From: an uncultured Phascolarctobacterium sp.
GTDB taxonomy: Bacteria; Bacillota; Negativicutes; Acidaminococcales; Acidaminococcaceae
DNA length: 64,000 nt
Direction: 5' to 3'
NCBI GenBank assembly: GCA_949295115.1
Contig: CASFJU010000011.1
Coordinates: 44,614 to 108,613, forward strand
The translations under genes were made by a program, and so were the position numbers. Positions 44,993-53,644 of this stretch are shown here, piece by piece; positions within the stretch are counted from its first letter, which is position 1, and each line of letters begins with the position of its first letter. The notes below the pieces were generated by a model. The model was given only the letters and a program-made list of their open reading frames with translations. It was not told the DNA's origin and did not search any database.

Positions 44993-46558
44993 ATGTTACG
45001 AAGATTATCAGCTTTTATCTGCTTTATTTTATTTTTATCCGCGTTCAGCGTTGCCAGTGCCGCAGGCAGGGGCACTATTTTATTTGTGCCGCTGGATAAC
45101 AGGCCGGTGTGCCTTGAATATTCCGTCAACAGTATGGCGGCGGCAGGCTGGAATGTGGAAACGCCGCCGGAGGAATACATTGCTTCCAACGAGCACAGCG
45201 GTGACCCGGATAAATTGTACGAATGGCTTGCTGAACGTGCGCCGCTTGCCAACGCCGTTATTGTGTCGTCTGACGCGTTGCTGTATGGCGGACTGGTTGA
45301 TTCGCGCACGCACCATATTGAACGTGATGTGCTGGAAGAACGCGCGCACCGTCTGGTAAATTTAAAAGATTTGGGCGGCAACCCGCTGGTTTACGTGTTT
45401 ACAACCATCATGCGTTCGCCGCGCGCCAGTGCCGCACCGGTTGAACCGCCGTATTATGCGGAGTGGGGCAGCAAAATTTTTCAGCTTGGCGAACTTGAAG
45501 ACCGTGAGGATTTAAAAGAAATTACCCGCCGCGAGCGTAAGGAATTAAAACGATTATTGCAGGAAATTCCGGCAGATGTGCGCGCCGATAATATGCAGCG
45601 CCGCGCTTTGAACATTGAAATGACCGAGCTTTTGCTGCACGGTGTGGAAAGCGGCGATTTTGACTATCTGTTAATCGGCCGCGACGATACGGCGCCGTAT
45701 TCGCAGGCACATAAGGAAGCACGCAAAATGGATATTCTTGTGCGCGAGCTGCCGAAGGAACGCATCCGCTTTTTTGCCGGTGCCGACCAGCTTGGCATGG
45801 TGCTGCTGAACCGCGCCGCCAACCGTTTAAGTTATGAAATTCCCTTTGTTTTTGCCGCTTACGGTGACGGCAAGGGCAAAGATACAATTCCCTCTTATGA
45901 GGATGACCCGGTAGATGTCAGCGTTAAGGAGCACATCCATGCTGTTGGTGGCTGGCCTACCAAATATTTGAAACGCGCCGATATGGTGCTTTTGGTAAAC
46001 ACTCCTTCCAGCGGTGTAACACTGGAGGCTTCTGTGCCGAGTAACGACGGTACGGTAACGAAACAGCAGGAACGCTTTATGAAAAAGCTGAATTATTTTG
46101 AAGATAAGGGCAAACCTGTGGCTGTAGCCGATATTGCTTACGGCAACGGTGCTGACAACGCGCTGGTAAAAGAACTGTTTGCGCAGGATAAGGCTTACAG
46201 CGTTGCTGCTTACGGCGGTTGGAACACCGCAGGCAACACGATTGGCTTTGCGCTTTCGCAGGGCTTGTTGGCGCCGGATATGACGGAAGCAGGCAGGGAT
46301 AATTTGCTGAATATCCGTTATCTGGACGACTGGGCTTATCAGGCCAACGTGCGCATGAAGGTATCGGCAGAACTCATCTGGCCCAACCACTGGCCGAACA
46401 GCGGCTTAAACAGCGAACAGCTGGTGGCTGCCGAAAATTTAATTACCAAAGAAATTAAAAACATCGCGTCGCCGCTGATGACGGAAGAAACCGTGGACGG
46501 CTATCAGTTTAATCTGCCGTGGCAGCGCATGTTTGAAGTACGTGTGGCACAAAAATAA
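44993..46558 (+). CDS. Secreted DUF4127 family protein (copy B)
   Basis: A 521-residue paralogue of the gene at 47-1636. Signal peptide (hydrophobic 6-23, ending VASAAG), then the same family blocks: VPLDNRPVCLEYS, SSDALLYGGLVDSR, IGRDDTAPYSQAHKEAR, GADQLGMVLLNRAA, VNTPSSGV, ADIAYGNGADN, GWNTAGNTIGFALSQ. Role unknown. ATG 44993 has GAAAGGA 9 bases upstream. It is followed after 16 bases by the glucose-6-phosphate isomerase gene, perhaps in one transcript. Confidence 0.87.
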   Translation: MLRRLSAFICFILFLSAFSVASAAGRGTILFVPLDNRPVCLEYSVNSMAAAGWNVETPPEEYIASNEHSGDPDKLYEWLAERAPLANAVIVSSDALLYGGLVDSRTHHIERDVLEERAHRLVNLKDLGGNPLVYVFTTIMRSPRASAAPVEPPYYAEWGSKIFQLGELEDREDLKEITRRERKELKRLLQEIPADVRADNMQRRALNIEMTELLLHGVESGDFDYLLIGRDDTAPYSQAHKEARKMDILVRELPKERIRFFAGADQLGMVLLNRAANRLSYEIPFVFAAYGDGKGKDTIPSYEDDPVDVSVKEHIHAVGGWPTKYLKRADMVLLVNTPSSGVTLEASVPSNDGTVTKQQERFMKKLNYFEDKGKPVAVADIAYGNGADNALVKELFAQDKAYSVAAYGGWNTAGNTIGFALSQGLLAPDMTEAGRDNLLNIRYLDDWAYQANVRMKVSAELIWPNHWPNSGLNSEQLVAAENLITKEIKNIASPLMTEETVDGYQFNLPWQRMFEVRVAQK

Positions 46559-46574
46559 CGTATGAGGTGAGTAC

Positions 46575-48035
46575 GTGAAATTTGCAGAAAAGCTTGTTTT
46601 AAACAGCGGCTTTACCTTTGATTATACAAATATGTTCGGCACGGGGCGTTTGCAGGAAGCCGATTTAAAAGCACTTGAGGGTGACATGCACAAGGCTGCT
46701 GCTGCCATTGACGAAATGCGCAGAAGCGGCACGGCGTACAAACATCTTTCCAAGGACGGCACGCCGGAACCGGTGTATTTTACGCGCCTTGCTGATGTTG
46801 AAAACGGCAACCCCAATACGCCGGTATCGCTGCAAAAGCTGAAGGAGTTTGGCGATTACCTGCGCACCAATGTCGATGCGGTAGTATTCCTCGGCATCGG
46901 CGGTTCGTATCTTGGCAACAAGGTGCTGTTCGATATCGGCGCAGGGCCGAGCTGGAATTCACTTGGCGAAAAACGCCGCAGCGGTTATCCGCGCATTTAT
47001 TTTTCCGGCAACAATCTGGACGCGGGCCAGTGCGAAGAAATTATGAACGAGCTGCGTTACTGGTCGGTACACGCATGGCCGAAGAAAAAGCGTTTTAAAG
47101 TTATGCTGGTGCCGATTTCCAAATCCGGTTCGACGCTGGAAACTCTGGCTTCGTTTATTTATTTTTACGAGGCCTGCAATAAAAGCGTTATGTTCGACAC
47201 CGAAGTTACAGCCGTTACCGACCGCAACCCGGAAGCAGGCTCGCCGCTGTTTACGCTGGCAGAAAAGCACGGCTGGCGCTGCTTTGATATTAAAAACGGC
47301 ATCGGCGGGCGTTTCAGCGTGCTGACCGACCCCGGCCTTGTTACGGCGGCGGCTATCGGCATGAACGTGGAAGAACTTTTGAGCGGCGCGGGCAATATGG
47401 AAGCTGCCTGCCGCAGTGAAAATATTTACGAAAACCCGGCGCTGATGAATGCGGCGCTGAAATATCTGGCGGCTGCCAAATACGGCTGCCACATTGAAGT
47501 GTTTATGGGCTATGGCGAGCGGCTCGGTTCGCTGGGGCAATGGTATGTGCAGCTGCTGGCGGAATCTTTGGGCAAACGCCGAAACCGCAGCGGCGAAACG
47601 GTTTATTACGGGCGTACGCCGGTGCCTGCGGTGGGCACGACCGATATGCACGCGCAGACGCAGCTGCATCAGGACGGCATCCGCAACAAGGTTGTGCAGT
47701 TTTTGCAGATAAAAAACATGCCGGGCGATATTGTGCTGGGCATGCCGTTTGACGAGCCTGCCTTTAAAAAGTACCACGGCTTAAAGATGAACGACGCGCT
47801 GGCGATGGCGCTGGACAGTAACGCCGAAGCATTGAACAGCGACAACCGTTTTAACGCGCGCTACGTGCTGCCGGAGATGAACGCTTACCATCTCGGCGAG
47901 CTGTTCTATTTCTTGATGCTCAGTATAGCGTATGAAGGCGAACTGGCCAACATCGACGCATTTGACCAGCCGGGCGTGGAAACTTACAAAAGAATTATGA
48001 AGGCCAAATTTGCTAATCTTCCGCAAAAAAATTAA
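46575..48035 (+). CDS. pgi: Glucose-6-phosphate isomerase
   Basis: Interconverts glucose-6-phosphate and fructose-6-phosphate. The 486-residue protein has GIGGSYLGNKVLF, PISKSGSTLETLASF (sugar-phosphate-binding SIS domain), GIGGRFSVLTDPGL and a terminal catalytic-Lys region. Start is GTG 46575 with GAGGTGAG just upstream. Somewhat longer than the common 450-residue Firmicute form. Confidence 0.92.
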   Translation: MKFAEKLVLNSGFTFDYTNMFGTGRLQEADLKALEGDMHKAAAAIDEMRRSGTAYKHLSKDGTPEPVYFTRLADVENGNPNTPVSLQKLKEFGDYLRTNVDAVVFLGIGGSYLGNKVLFDIGAGPSWNSLGEKRRSGYPRIYFSGNNLDAGQCEEIMNELRYWSVHAWPKKKRFKVMLVPISKSGSTLETLASFIYFYEACNKSVMFDTEVTAVTDRNPEAGSPLFTLAEKHGWRCFDIKNGIGGRFSVLTDPGLVTAAAIGMNVEELLSGAGNMEAACRSENIYENPALMNAALKYLAAAKYGCHIEVFMGYGERLGSLGQWYVQLLAESLGKRRNRSGETVYYGRTPVPAVGTTDMHAQTQLHQDGIRNKVVQFLQIKNMPGDIVLGMPFDEPAFKKYHGLKMNDALAMALDSNAEALNSDNRFNARYVLPEMNAYHLGELFYFLMLSIAYEGELANIDAFDQPGVETYKRIMKAKFANLPQKN

Positions 48036-48042
48036 GCTGCGG

Positions 48043-48071
48043 TTGACTGAAATTTTTGCTGATAGTATAAT
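48043..48071 (+). promoter_or_regulatory. Promoter ahead of dapF
   Basis: TTGACT (48043-48048), 17-base spacer, TATAAT (48066-48071). It begins 8 bases after the pgi stop. Confidence 0.78.
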
Positions 48072-48082
48072 TTAATGAGAGC

Positions 48083-48112
48083 GGCGGCGTTCTGTTTGGA
48101 CGCCGTTTTTAT
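48083..48112 (+). terminator. Terminator hairpin just after the dapF promoter
   Basis: CGGCGT / ACGCCG hairpin followed by TTTTTATTT. It starts within about 10 bases of the expected transcription start, so it may end pgi transcripts and also sit at the 5' end of the dapF message. Confidence 0.65.
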
Positions 48113-48156
48113 TTAAGAGATAATCCGGCAGGGCCGGTTAAACGGGAGGAATGAAG

Positions 48157-49026
48157 ATGAAACTGGAATTCTCCAAAATGCATGGCTGCGGCAATGATTA
48201 TGTGTATGTAAACTGCATGGAAAAAGACGTGCCCAACCCGGGCGCAGTCAGCGAATATGTCAGCCACAGGCGTTTCGGCATCGGTTCCGACGGGCTGATT
48301 TTAATTATGCCGTCCGATAAGGCCGATTTCAGAATGCGCATGTTCAACGCCGACGCTTCCGAAGGCAAAATGTGCGGTAACGGCATCCGCTGCGTGGCAA
48401 AATACGTTTACGATAAAGGCTTGACCGATAAAACCACCTTCACCATAGAAACTTTATCCGGTATTAAAACCATCAACGTTACCGTAAAAGACGGCAAGGT
48501 TGAAGAAGCTTCCGTCGATATGGGCAAGCCGGTGTTTAAATGCACGGAGATCCCGATGATCAGCGACCATTTTGTGTTTGTTGACCAGGGCCTTGTTATC
48601 GCCGAGGACGTTGTTTATAACGGTACGGCAATTTCCATGGGCAACCCGCATTATGTAACCTTTGTTGACGATGTGGACAGCCTTGACCTGGAAAAAATCG
48701 GGCCTTTGTTCGAGCATCACAAACTGTTCCCGGAAGGCGTAAACACCGAATTTGTACAGATTATTGACAAAAACACCGTTAAGTTCCGCGTATGGGAACG
48801 CGGCAGCGGCGAAACATGGGCCTGCGGCACCGGCGCGTGCGCTGTTGCGGTTGCCTGCGTAACCTTAAACAACGCCGGTAAACGCGATGAAGAATTAAAG
48901 GTTATCGCCAAAGGCGGCGAGCTGAAAGTAACCTACTGCAAAGACGACAGCGTTATTTTAAAAGGTCCTGCCACGCTGGTGTTCGACGGGGTAATTGATA
49001 TTCCCGATGAAATTGTTTCCAAATAA
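48157..49026 (+). CDS. dapF: Diaminopimelate epimerase
   Basis: Converts LL- to meso-diaminopimelate for lysine and peptidoglycan. The 289-residue PLP-independent racemase shows both active cysteines, in EGKMCGNGIRC and TWACGTGACA, and the N-terminal FSKMHGCGNDYVYV. ATG 48157 is preferred because GGGAGGA abuts ATG 48151. dapL follows. Confidence 0.96.
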   Translation: MKLEFSKMHGCGNDYVYVNCMEKDVPNPGAVSEYVSHRRFGIGSDGLILIMPSDKADFRMRMFNADASEGKMCGNGIRCVAKYVYDKGLTDKTTFTIETLSGIKTINVTVKDGKVEEASVDMGKPVFKCTEIPMISDHFVFVDQGLVIAEDVVYNGTAISMGNPHYVTFVDDVDSLDLEKIGPLFEHHKLFPEGVNTEFVQIIDKNTVKFRVWERGSGETWACGTGACAVAVACVTLNNAGKRDEELKVIAKGGELKVTYCKDDSVILKGPATLVFDGVIDIPDEIVSK

Positions 49027-49060
49027 ATTACAATATATTTTAAATGGGGGAGTAAAAGAA

Positions 49061-50257
49061 ATGGCTTTTGTTAACCAAAATTACTGCAATTTAAAAGAAA
49101 GCTACCTGTTTTCGCAAATCGCGCATAAGGTTGCGGAGTTTTCGGCGGCGCATCCCGAAAAGAAAATTATTAAAATGGGCATCGGTGACGTAACCCTGCC
49201 GTTGGCGCCTGCCGTTATTGAAGCAATGCAGAAAGCTGTTGCCGAAATGGGAGTAAAGGAAACCTTCCGCGGTTACGGTCCGGAACAGGGCTATGATTTT
49301 CTGCACGAGGCTATTGCCAAATATTATGCAAGCTTCGGTGTAGATGTTGCCAGCGATGAAATTTTTATCAGCGACGGCGCTAAAAGCGACTGCGGCAATA
49401 TGACCGACCTTTTCAGCAACGACAACGTAATTCTGATTCCCGACCCGGTTTACCCGGTTTACCTTGATACCAACGTAATGTGCGGACGCAAAATCATTTA
49501 CATGCAGGGCAAGCCCGAAAATGACTTTTTGCCGATGCCGGACGACAGCGTAAAAGCCGACATTATTTATCTGTGCTCGCCGAACAACCCGACCGGCGCT
49601 GTTTACACCAAAGAACAGCTGGAAAAATGGGTGGCTTACGCACTGAAAAACGACGCCGTTATCCTGTACGATGCTGCTTATGAATCCTTCATCAGCGACC
49701 CGAGCATCCCGCGCAGCATTTTCGCCGTTGAAGGCGCTAAAAAATGTGCAATCGAGCTGTGCTCGCTTTCCAAAACCGCAGGCTTTACCGGTACCCGCTG
49801 CGGCTACACCATTGTGCCGCATGATCTGGTACGCAAAACCAAAGACGGACAGGAAATGTCACTTAACAAAATGTGGCTGCGCCGCCAGACTACCAAATTC
49901 AACGGCGTGCCTTATATTATCCAGCGCGGCGCTGAAGCTGTATTTAGCCCCGAAGGACAGAAACAGTGCCGTGAAATGCTTTCCTTCTACAAAGAAAATG
50001 CCCGCATTATGGCGGAAGCATTGACCAAGAAAGGCATTAAATTCTACGGCGGTACTCATTCCCCGTACATCTGGATGCAGTGCCCCAACGGCATGGGCTC
50101 CTGGGAGTTCTTTGATTACCTGCTGGAAAAACTGGCGGTTGTCGGTACTCCGGGCGCTGGCTTCGGCTCCATGGGCGAAGGCTATTTCCGACTGACGGCT
50201 TTCGGCAGCAGGGAAAACACCATTGAAGCCATGGAAAGAATTGAAAAAGGTTTATAA
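49061..50257 (+). CDS. dapL: LL-diaminopimelate aminotransferase
   Basis: Makes LL-diaminopimelate from tetrahydrodipicolinate and glutamate in one step, bypassing the succinyl/acetyl branches. The 398-residue fold type I PLP enzyme has the lysine K238 in SLSKTAGFTGTRCGY and the DapL-type N-terminus NLKESYLFSQIAHKV and GDVTLPLAPAV. GGGGGAG precedes ATG 49061. With dapF it forms the last two steps of lysine/DAP synthesis. Confidence 0.95.
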   Translation: MAFVNQNYCNLKESYLFSQIAHKVAEFSAAHPEKKIIKMGIGDVTLPLAPAVIEAMQKAVAEMGVKETFRGYGPEQGYDFLHEAIAKYYASFGVDVASDEIFISDGAKSDCGNMTDLFSNDNVILIPDPVYPVYLDTNVMCGRKIIYMQGKPENDFLPMPDDSVKADIIYLCSPNNPTGAVYTKEQLEKWVAYALKNDAVILYDAAYESFISDPSIPRSIFAVEGAKKCAIELCSLSKTAGFTGTRCGYTIVPHDLVRKTKDGQEMSLNKMWLRRQTTKFNGVPYIIQRGAEAVFSPEGQKQCREMLSFYKENARIMAEALTKKGIKFYGGTHSPYIWMQCPNGMGSWEFFDYLLEKLAVVGTPGAGFGSMGEGYFRLTAFGSRENTIEAMERIEKGL

Positions 50258-50267
50258 AAAATATGTG

Positions 50268-50304
50268 AAAAGCGGGTGAAAAATGTTTTCACCTGCTTTT
50301 TTTG
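50268..50304 (+). terminator. Terminator after dapL
   Basis: AGCGGGTGAAAA / TTTTCACCTGCT hairpin followed by seven T. Confidence 0.88.
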
Positions 50305-50313
50305 TGCTATAAT
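50305..50313 (+). promoter_or_regulatory. Extended -10 promoter of the small secreted protein gene
   Basis: TGC TATAAT (-10 at 50308-50313), immediately after the dapL terminator. Confidence 0.5.
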
Positions 50314-50344
50314 AGGTAAAGACAAATTTAAGGGAGGTTCTTTA

Positions 50345-50773
50345 ATGAAAAAGATTTTACTGATTGTGATGATGCTTGTAATGTGCGTATCTTCCGCCTG
50401 CTTTGCCAGCGACGGCAGCGTGCTTGATGCGGAAGCAAAAATGGTTGACCAGTTTTTGAACGCATCTTCTTATAAGAATGTTTCTTCGATTTTGAGCGCT
50501 GACATGAAAGCCAACTTTGACGAAACCAAATTCAACGAATACAAAGCAAGCATTACCAATGATTTGGGCGCTTACAAAGAAAAACAGCTTGTAAACCTCA
50601 TCAAACGCCCGGGCGTTGACCGTGTGGTTTACGGTGCAGGTTTTGAAAAAGGCCAGGTAATGATGGTTATTGCCGATTTTGCCGTTGACAGCAAAGAAAA
50701 ACCGCTGCTTTTGAACATCGCTATCGTTCCGCCCCAGCCGGCAAATGAAGAAGGCAGCGCAGAACAGAAATAA
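50345..50773 (+). CDS. Small secreted protein of unknown function
   Basis: A 142-residue exported protein: signal peptide (about 1-21, CVSSACFA), followed by a compact alpha/beta domain (VDQFLNASSYKNVSSIL, YGAGFEKGQVMMVIADFAV). I do not recognise the family, though the layout recalls DUF3887-type domains. GGGAGG precedes ATG 50345. It has its own promoter and terminator. Confidence 0.78.
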   Translation: MKKILLIVMMLVMCVSSACFASDGSVLDAEAKMVDQFLNASSYKNVSSILSADMKANFDETKFNEYKASITNDLGAYKEKQLVNLIKRPGVDRVVYGAGFEKGQVMMVIADFAVDSKEKPLLLNIAIVPPQPANEEGSAEQK

Positions 50774-50809
50774 TCTGCAACAGCATATCAAAACTTAACA
50801 GTCAAAAAT

Positions 50810-50846
50810 TAAAACCGGGTACTGCGTAAGCAGGCCCGGTTTTTTA
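50810..50846. terminator. Bidirectional terminator between convergent genes
   Basis: AAAACCGGG / CCCGGTTTTTT hairpin; T-run at 3', A-run at 5', between the secreted-protein gene and the DUF1624 gene. Confidence 0.82.
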
Positions 50847-51587
50847 ATTTACAACCTTATACCACAACCACATCAAGCCGTAAATTACTGGTTGGTGGAT
50901 TAAGTAGGCTGCCAGTGAGTGGCGGCCTAAGAGGGAGAGCGGTTTGATATCAATGTTTAATAAAGCGCTTTGGCTTAAATGTTTTTTGCTTAACAGGCAG
51001 GCAAAATATCCTGCGGTGTAGATAAAGAGCCACGGTAAAAGTGGGAAGTAATCGGCGGAGTGAAAAGTATCCGGCGGCAGGCCGAGCCACGCCGTAAAAT
51101 AACTGGCGTACAGGCATGGCGGCAGGCTGCATTGCCAATCGCCGAAGCCGATATAACCGTGGCTGATGTTTTTAAAAGCAAAAAACAAAATAAGACTGGT
51201 AATTAATCCGCCGGTGGGCGGGATATAGCGCAGTAATTTTGCAAGCGGCAGCATTAAAAGCATGGCACTGCCGATAAAGGACAGAATACCAAAGCTGATG
51301 ATGTTATGCCTGTCAAAAAAATACGTAACAACAAAAATAAAAAAGGCGCAGCCCAATACAACAAGGCTGCGCTTTAAATGTTTATGCGCTAACGCCCAGC
51401 AAAATCCGGACAGCAGAATAAACAACGCCGCGCCGCTTTGCTGCCACAGATACGCAGGCAGGGTATGCAGCACGCCGGTGTTGTACCCGAACAGGTTTTC
51501 GTTATTCCACAGGGCGTGGTAAAAAAACATATTCAGCAGCGCTGTGCCGCGCAATACGTCGATAAGGGGATAGCGTTCAGTTTTCAT
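50844..51587 (-). CDS. DUF1624 / heparan-alpha-glucosaminide N-acetyltransferase-like membrane protein
   Basis: A 247-residue integral membrane protein with about seven membrane segments. The start RYPLIDVLRGTALLNMFFYH and the internal SGFCWALAHKH place it in the DUF1624 acyltransferase-like group, which may acylate sugars at the membrane (inference). ATG 51587 is used; it overlaps the end of a 33-residue membrane peptide gene, suggesting coupling. Confidence 0.82.
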   Translation of the reverse strand: MKTERYPLIDVLRGTALLNMFFYHALWNNENLFGYNTGVLHTLPAYLWQQSGAALFILLSGFCWALAHKHLKRSLVVLGCAFFIFVVTYFFDRHNIISFGILSFIGSAMLLMLPLAKLLRYIPPTGGLITSLILFFAFKNISHGYIGFGDWQCSLPPCLYASYFTAWLGLPPDTFHSADYFPLLPWLFIYTAGYFACLLSKKHLSQSALLNIDIKPLSLLGRHSLAAYLIHQPVIYGLMWLWYKVVN

Positions 51588-51678
51588 TAAGTTCCTGTTC
51601 GTCCTCGCGTTTTTTACGCAACAGGCAGTAAGCAAGAAAAGCAAAGACAAGCAGAACGAACCAGGTTGATTTTTTCAT
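51577..51678 (-). CDS. 33-residue single-span membrane peptide
   Basis: A short reading frame starting at ATG 51678 with a perfect AGGAGG 9 bases upstream. It encodes MKKSTWFVLLVFAFLAYCLL followed by a charged tail (RKKREDEQ): one membrane helix and a short cytoplasmic end. Its stop overlaps the start of the DUF1624 gene by 11 bases. An extended -10 (TGC TATACT, plus-strand 51713-51718) lies upstream. The ribosome site and overlap argue that it is translated; function unknown. Confidence 0.65.
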   Translation of the reverse strand: MKKSTWFVLLVFAFLAYCLLRKKREDEQELNEN

Positions 51679-51778
51679 TTCAGTCAGCCTCCTGTTGTGT
51701 TTTTATAATTTAAGTATAGCACTTTTAATGGCAAAACGCTATTTTTTACAAATAAAATAATTTAAAACTGCCATAAAA

Positions 51779-51833
51779 TTGACATAGTTTGCGTGTAATA
51801 TATATTTAACAACAAAGAATAAAATGTTATAAT
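51779..51833 (+). promoter_or_regulatory. Two tandem promoters of the MacAB-type operon
   Basis: Promoter 1: TTGACA (51779-51784), 16-base spacer, TATATT (51801-51806). Promoter 2: TTAACA (51806-51811), 16-base spacer, TATAAT (51828-51833) with TGT before it. Confidence 0.6.
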
Positions 51834-51877
51834 TGAATTAGTGAAAGCTAATTGCAATTTATCAGGAGGGTGCAGCG

Positions 51878-52933
51878 ATGAAATTTATTAAGAACAATAA
51901 ATATGTAATCGGTTTTCTGGTTATTCTTGCTGCAATCTGCTATGCGGGATATTCTTACTATCAAAGCATTACGCAGGTTGAAACAACCGTGAAAACGGCA
52001 AAGGTTGAATACGGTACGTTAAAGGACAGCATTTCGGCAACGGGCAGTTTAAGCGCCGTTGATAATGTCGATATCAGCTCCAAAATTACGGGCCGAATTG
52101 TAGAAGTGCTGGTTGAAGAAAACCAGCATGTAGAAGCGGGGCAGGTTCTGGTTAAGCTGGACAGCACCGCTCTGGAAGCGACAGCACGCCAGATGAAGGC
52201 ACGCCTTGATAACGCCGAGCTGACCTATAACCGTTACACCGCTTTGCTTGCGCAGGGCGCGATTTCGCGCAGCGATTACGATCTGGCGGAATCCGATTAC
52301 ATCGTGGCCAAGGCTAATTACGACCAGGCTGTTTCCGATGTGAACGATACGGTTATCACTTCCCCGATTGCGGGCTACATTATCGGCGAACCTACCCCGG
52401 TAGGCCAGACCATCAGCTCCGGTATCAGCGAACCGCAGGTAATTATGTCCGTGGCAAACCTTGACGATATGCAGATTGACACGCTGGTCGATGAATCCGA
52501 CATCGGGCGCATAAAAGTTGGGCAGACGGTTGAATTTACCGTCGATGCTTACCCTGAGGAAACCTTTACCGGCACGGTACGTTTAATTTCGCGCTCTGCC
52601 GTTACCGAGGACAACGTAATTTACTACACGGTTTATGTTGACGTTGCCAACCCCGAGGGCAAGCTGCTGCCGACGATGACGGCAAGGACGAACATTGTTG
52701 TTGAACAGCAGGACAACACCTTAATGGTGCCGCCTAACTGCATTTATTACGAAGACGGGCGCAGCTACGTTAAGGTTTATGACGAAGCAACCAAGGCTTC
52801 CAGAGAAGTTGACGTTAAAGTTGGCCTTACCGGCGAAGAAAACATTGCCGTTACCGGCGATTTGCAGGAAGGTGACGTGCTGCTTGTAAAACAGCGCGCT
52901 ACCCAGCAGAACAATATGAGAGGGCCGATTTAA
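51878..52933 (+). CDS. MacA-like periplasmic adaptor subunit
   Basis: A 351-residue membrane-fusion protein that links an inner-membrane exporter to the outer membrane. N-terminal anchor (about 10-28), lipoyl-like halves (VDISSKITGRIVEVLVEENQHVEAGQVLVKLD) around a short alpha-hairpin, then beta-barrel and membrane-proximal domains. Followed by a MacB ATPase and permease. CAGGAGGG precedes ATG 51878. Substrate unknown. Confidence 0.9.
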   Translation: MKFIKNNKYVIGFLVILAAICYAGYSYYQSITQVETTVKTAKVEYGTLKDSISATGSLSAVDNVDISSKITGRIVEVLVEENQHVEAGQVLVKLDSTALEATARQMKARLDNAELTYNRYTALLAQGAISRSDYDLAESDYIVAKANYDQAVSDVNDTVITSPIAGYIIGEPTPVGQTISSGISEPQVIMSVANLDDMQIDTLVDESDIGRIKVGQTVEFTVDAYPEETFTGTVRLISRSAVTEDNVIYYTVYVDVANPEGKLLPTMTARTNIVVEQQDNTLMVPPNCIYYEDGRSYVKVYDEATKASREVDVKVGLTGEENIAVTGDLQEGDVLLVKQRATQQNNMRGPI

Positions 52934-52955
52934 CCGGCCGTGAAAGAGGCAGGAC

Positions 52956-53639
52956 ATGGCAGAAGTAATCAGGCTTGTAGATATAGTAAAATCGTATATT
53001 ATGGGCGACAGCATCGTCCATGCGCTGGACCATGTTAATGTCAGCATCGGCGACGGCGAGTTCACTTCGATTATGGGGCCTTCCGGCAGCGGCAAATCGA
53101 CGATGATGAACATTCTTGGCTGTCTGGACAGGCCGACGAGCGGGCATTATTTTCTGCGCGGGCGCGATATTGCAGGCTACGATGATAACGAGCTGGCGCA
53201 TACCCGCAATGCGGAAATCGGCTTTGTGTTCCAGAACTTTAACCTGCTGCCGAAATTGACGGCGCAGGTGAACGTGGCCTTGCCACTTGTGTATGCCGGC
53301 GTGGAGGAAGAAGAACGCATGGAGCGCGCCGCCAAAGCGCTTGACGCCGTTGGTTTGGGCAACAGGCTTGACCATAAACCGAATGAGATGAGCGGCGGCC
53401 AGCGTCAGCGTGTGGCGATTGCCCGCGCGCTGGTTAACAACCCGGCCATTATTATGGCGGACGAACCGACGGGCAACCTTGATACCAAGTCCAGCTATGA
53501 GATTATGGACATTTTTAAAGCGATGAATGACGAAGGCAAAACCATTGTAATGGTTACGCACGAACCGGATATCGCCGAACAAACCAAGCGTATTCTGGTT
53601 ATGCGTGACGGCAAGCTCGTCAGCGACGAGTGGAGGTGA
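52956..53639 (+). CDS. MacB-type ABC transporter ATP-binding protein
   Basis: A 227-residue ATPase of the MacB/LolD family: Walker [31 protein letters not shown], signature [16 protein letters not shown], Walker B IIMADEPTGNLDTK. Drives export or mechanotransmission with the next gene. Confidence 0.94.
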   Translation: MAEVIRLVDIVKSYIMGDSIVHALDHVNVSIGDGEFTSIMGPSGSGKSTMMNILGCLDRPTSGHYFLRGRDIAGYDDNELAHTRNAEIGFVFQNFNLLPKLTAQVNVALPLVYAGVEEEERMERAAKALDAVGLGNRLDHKPNEMSGGQRQRVAIARALVNNPAIIMADEPTGNLDTKSSYEIMDIFKAMNDEGKTIVMVTHEPDIAEQTKRILVMRDGKLVSDEWR

Positions 53640-53644
53640 CGCTG

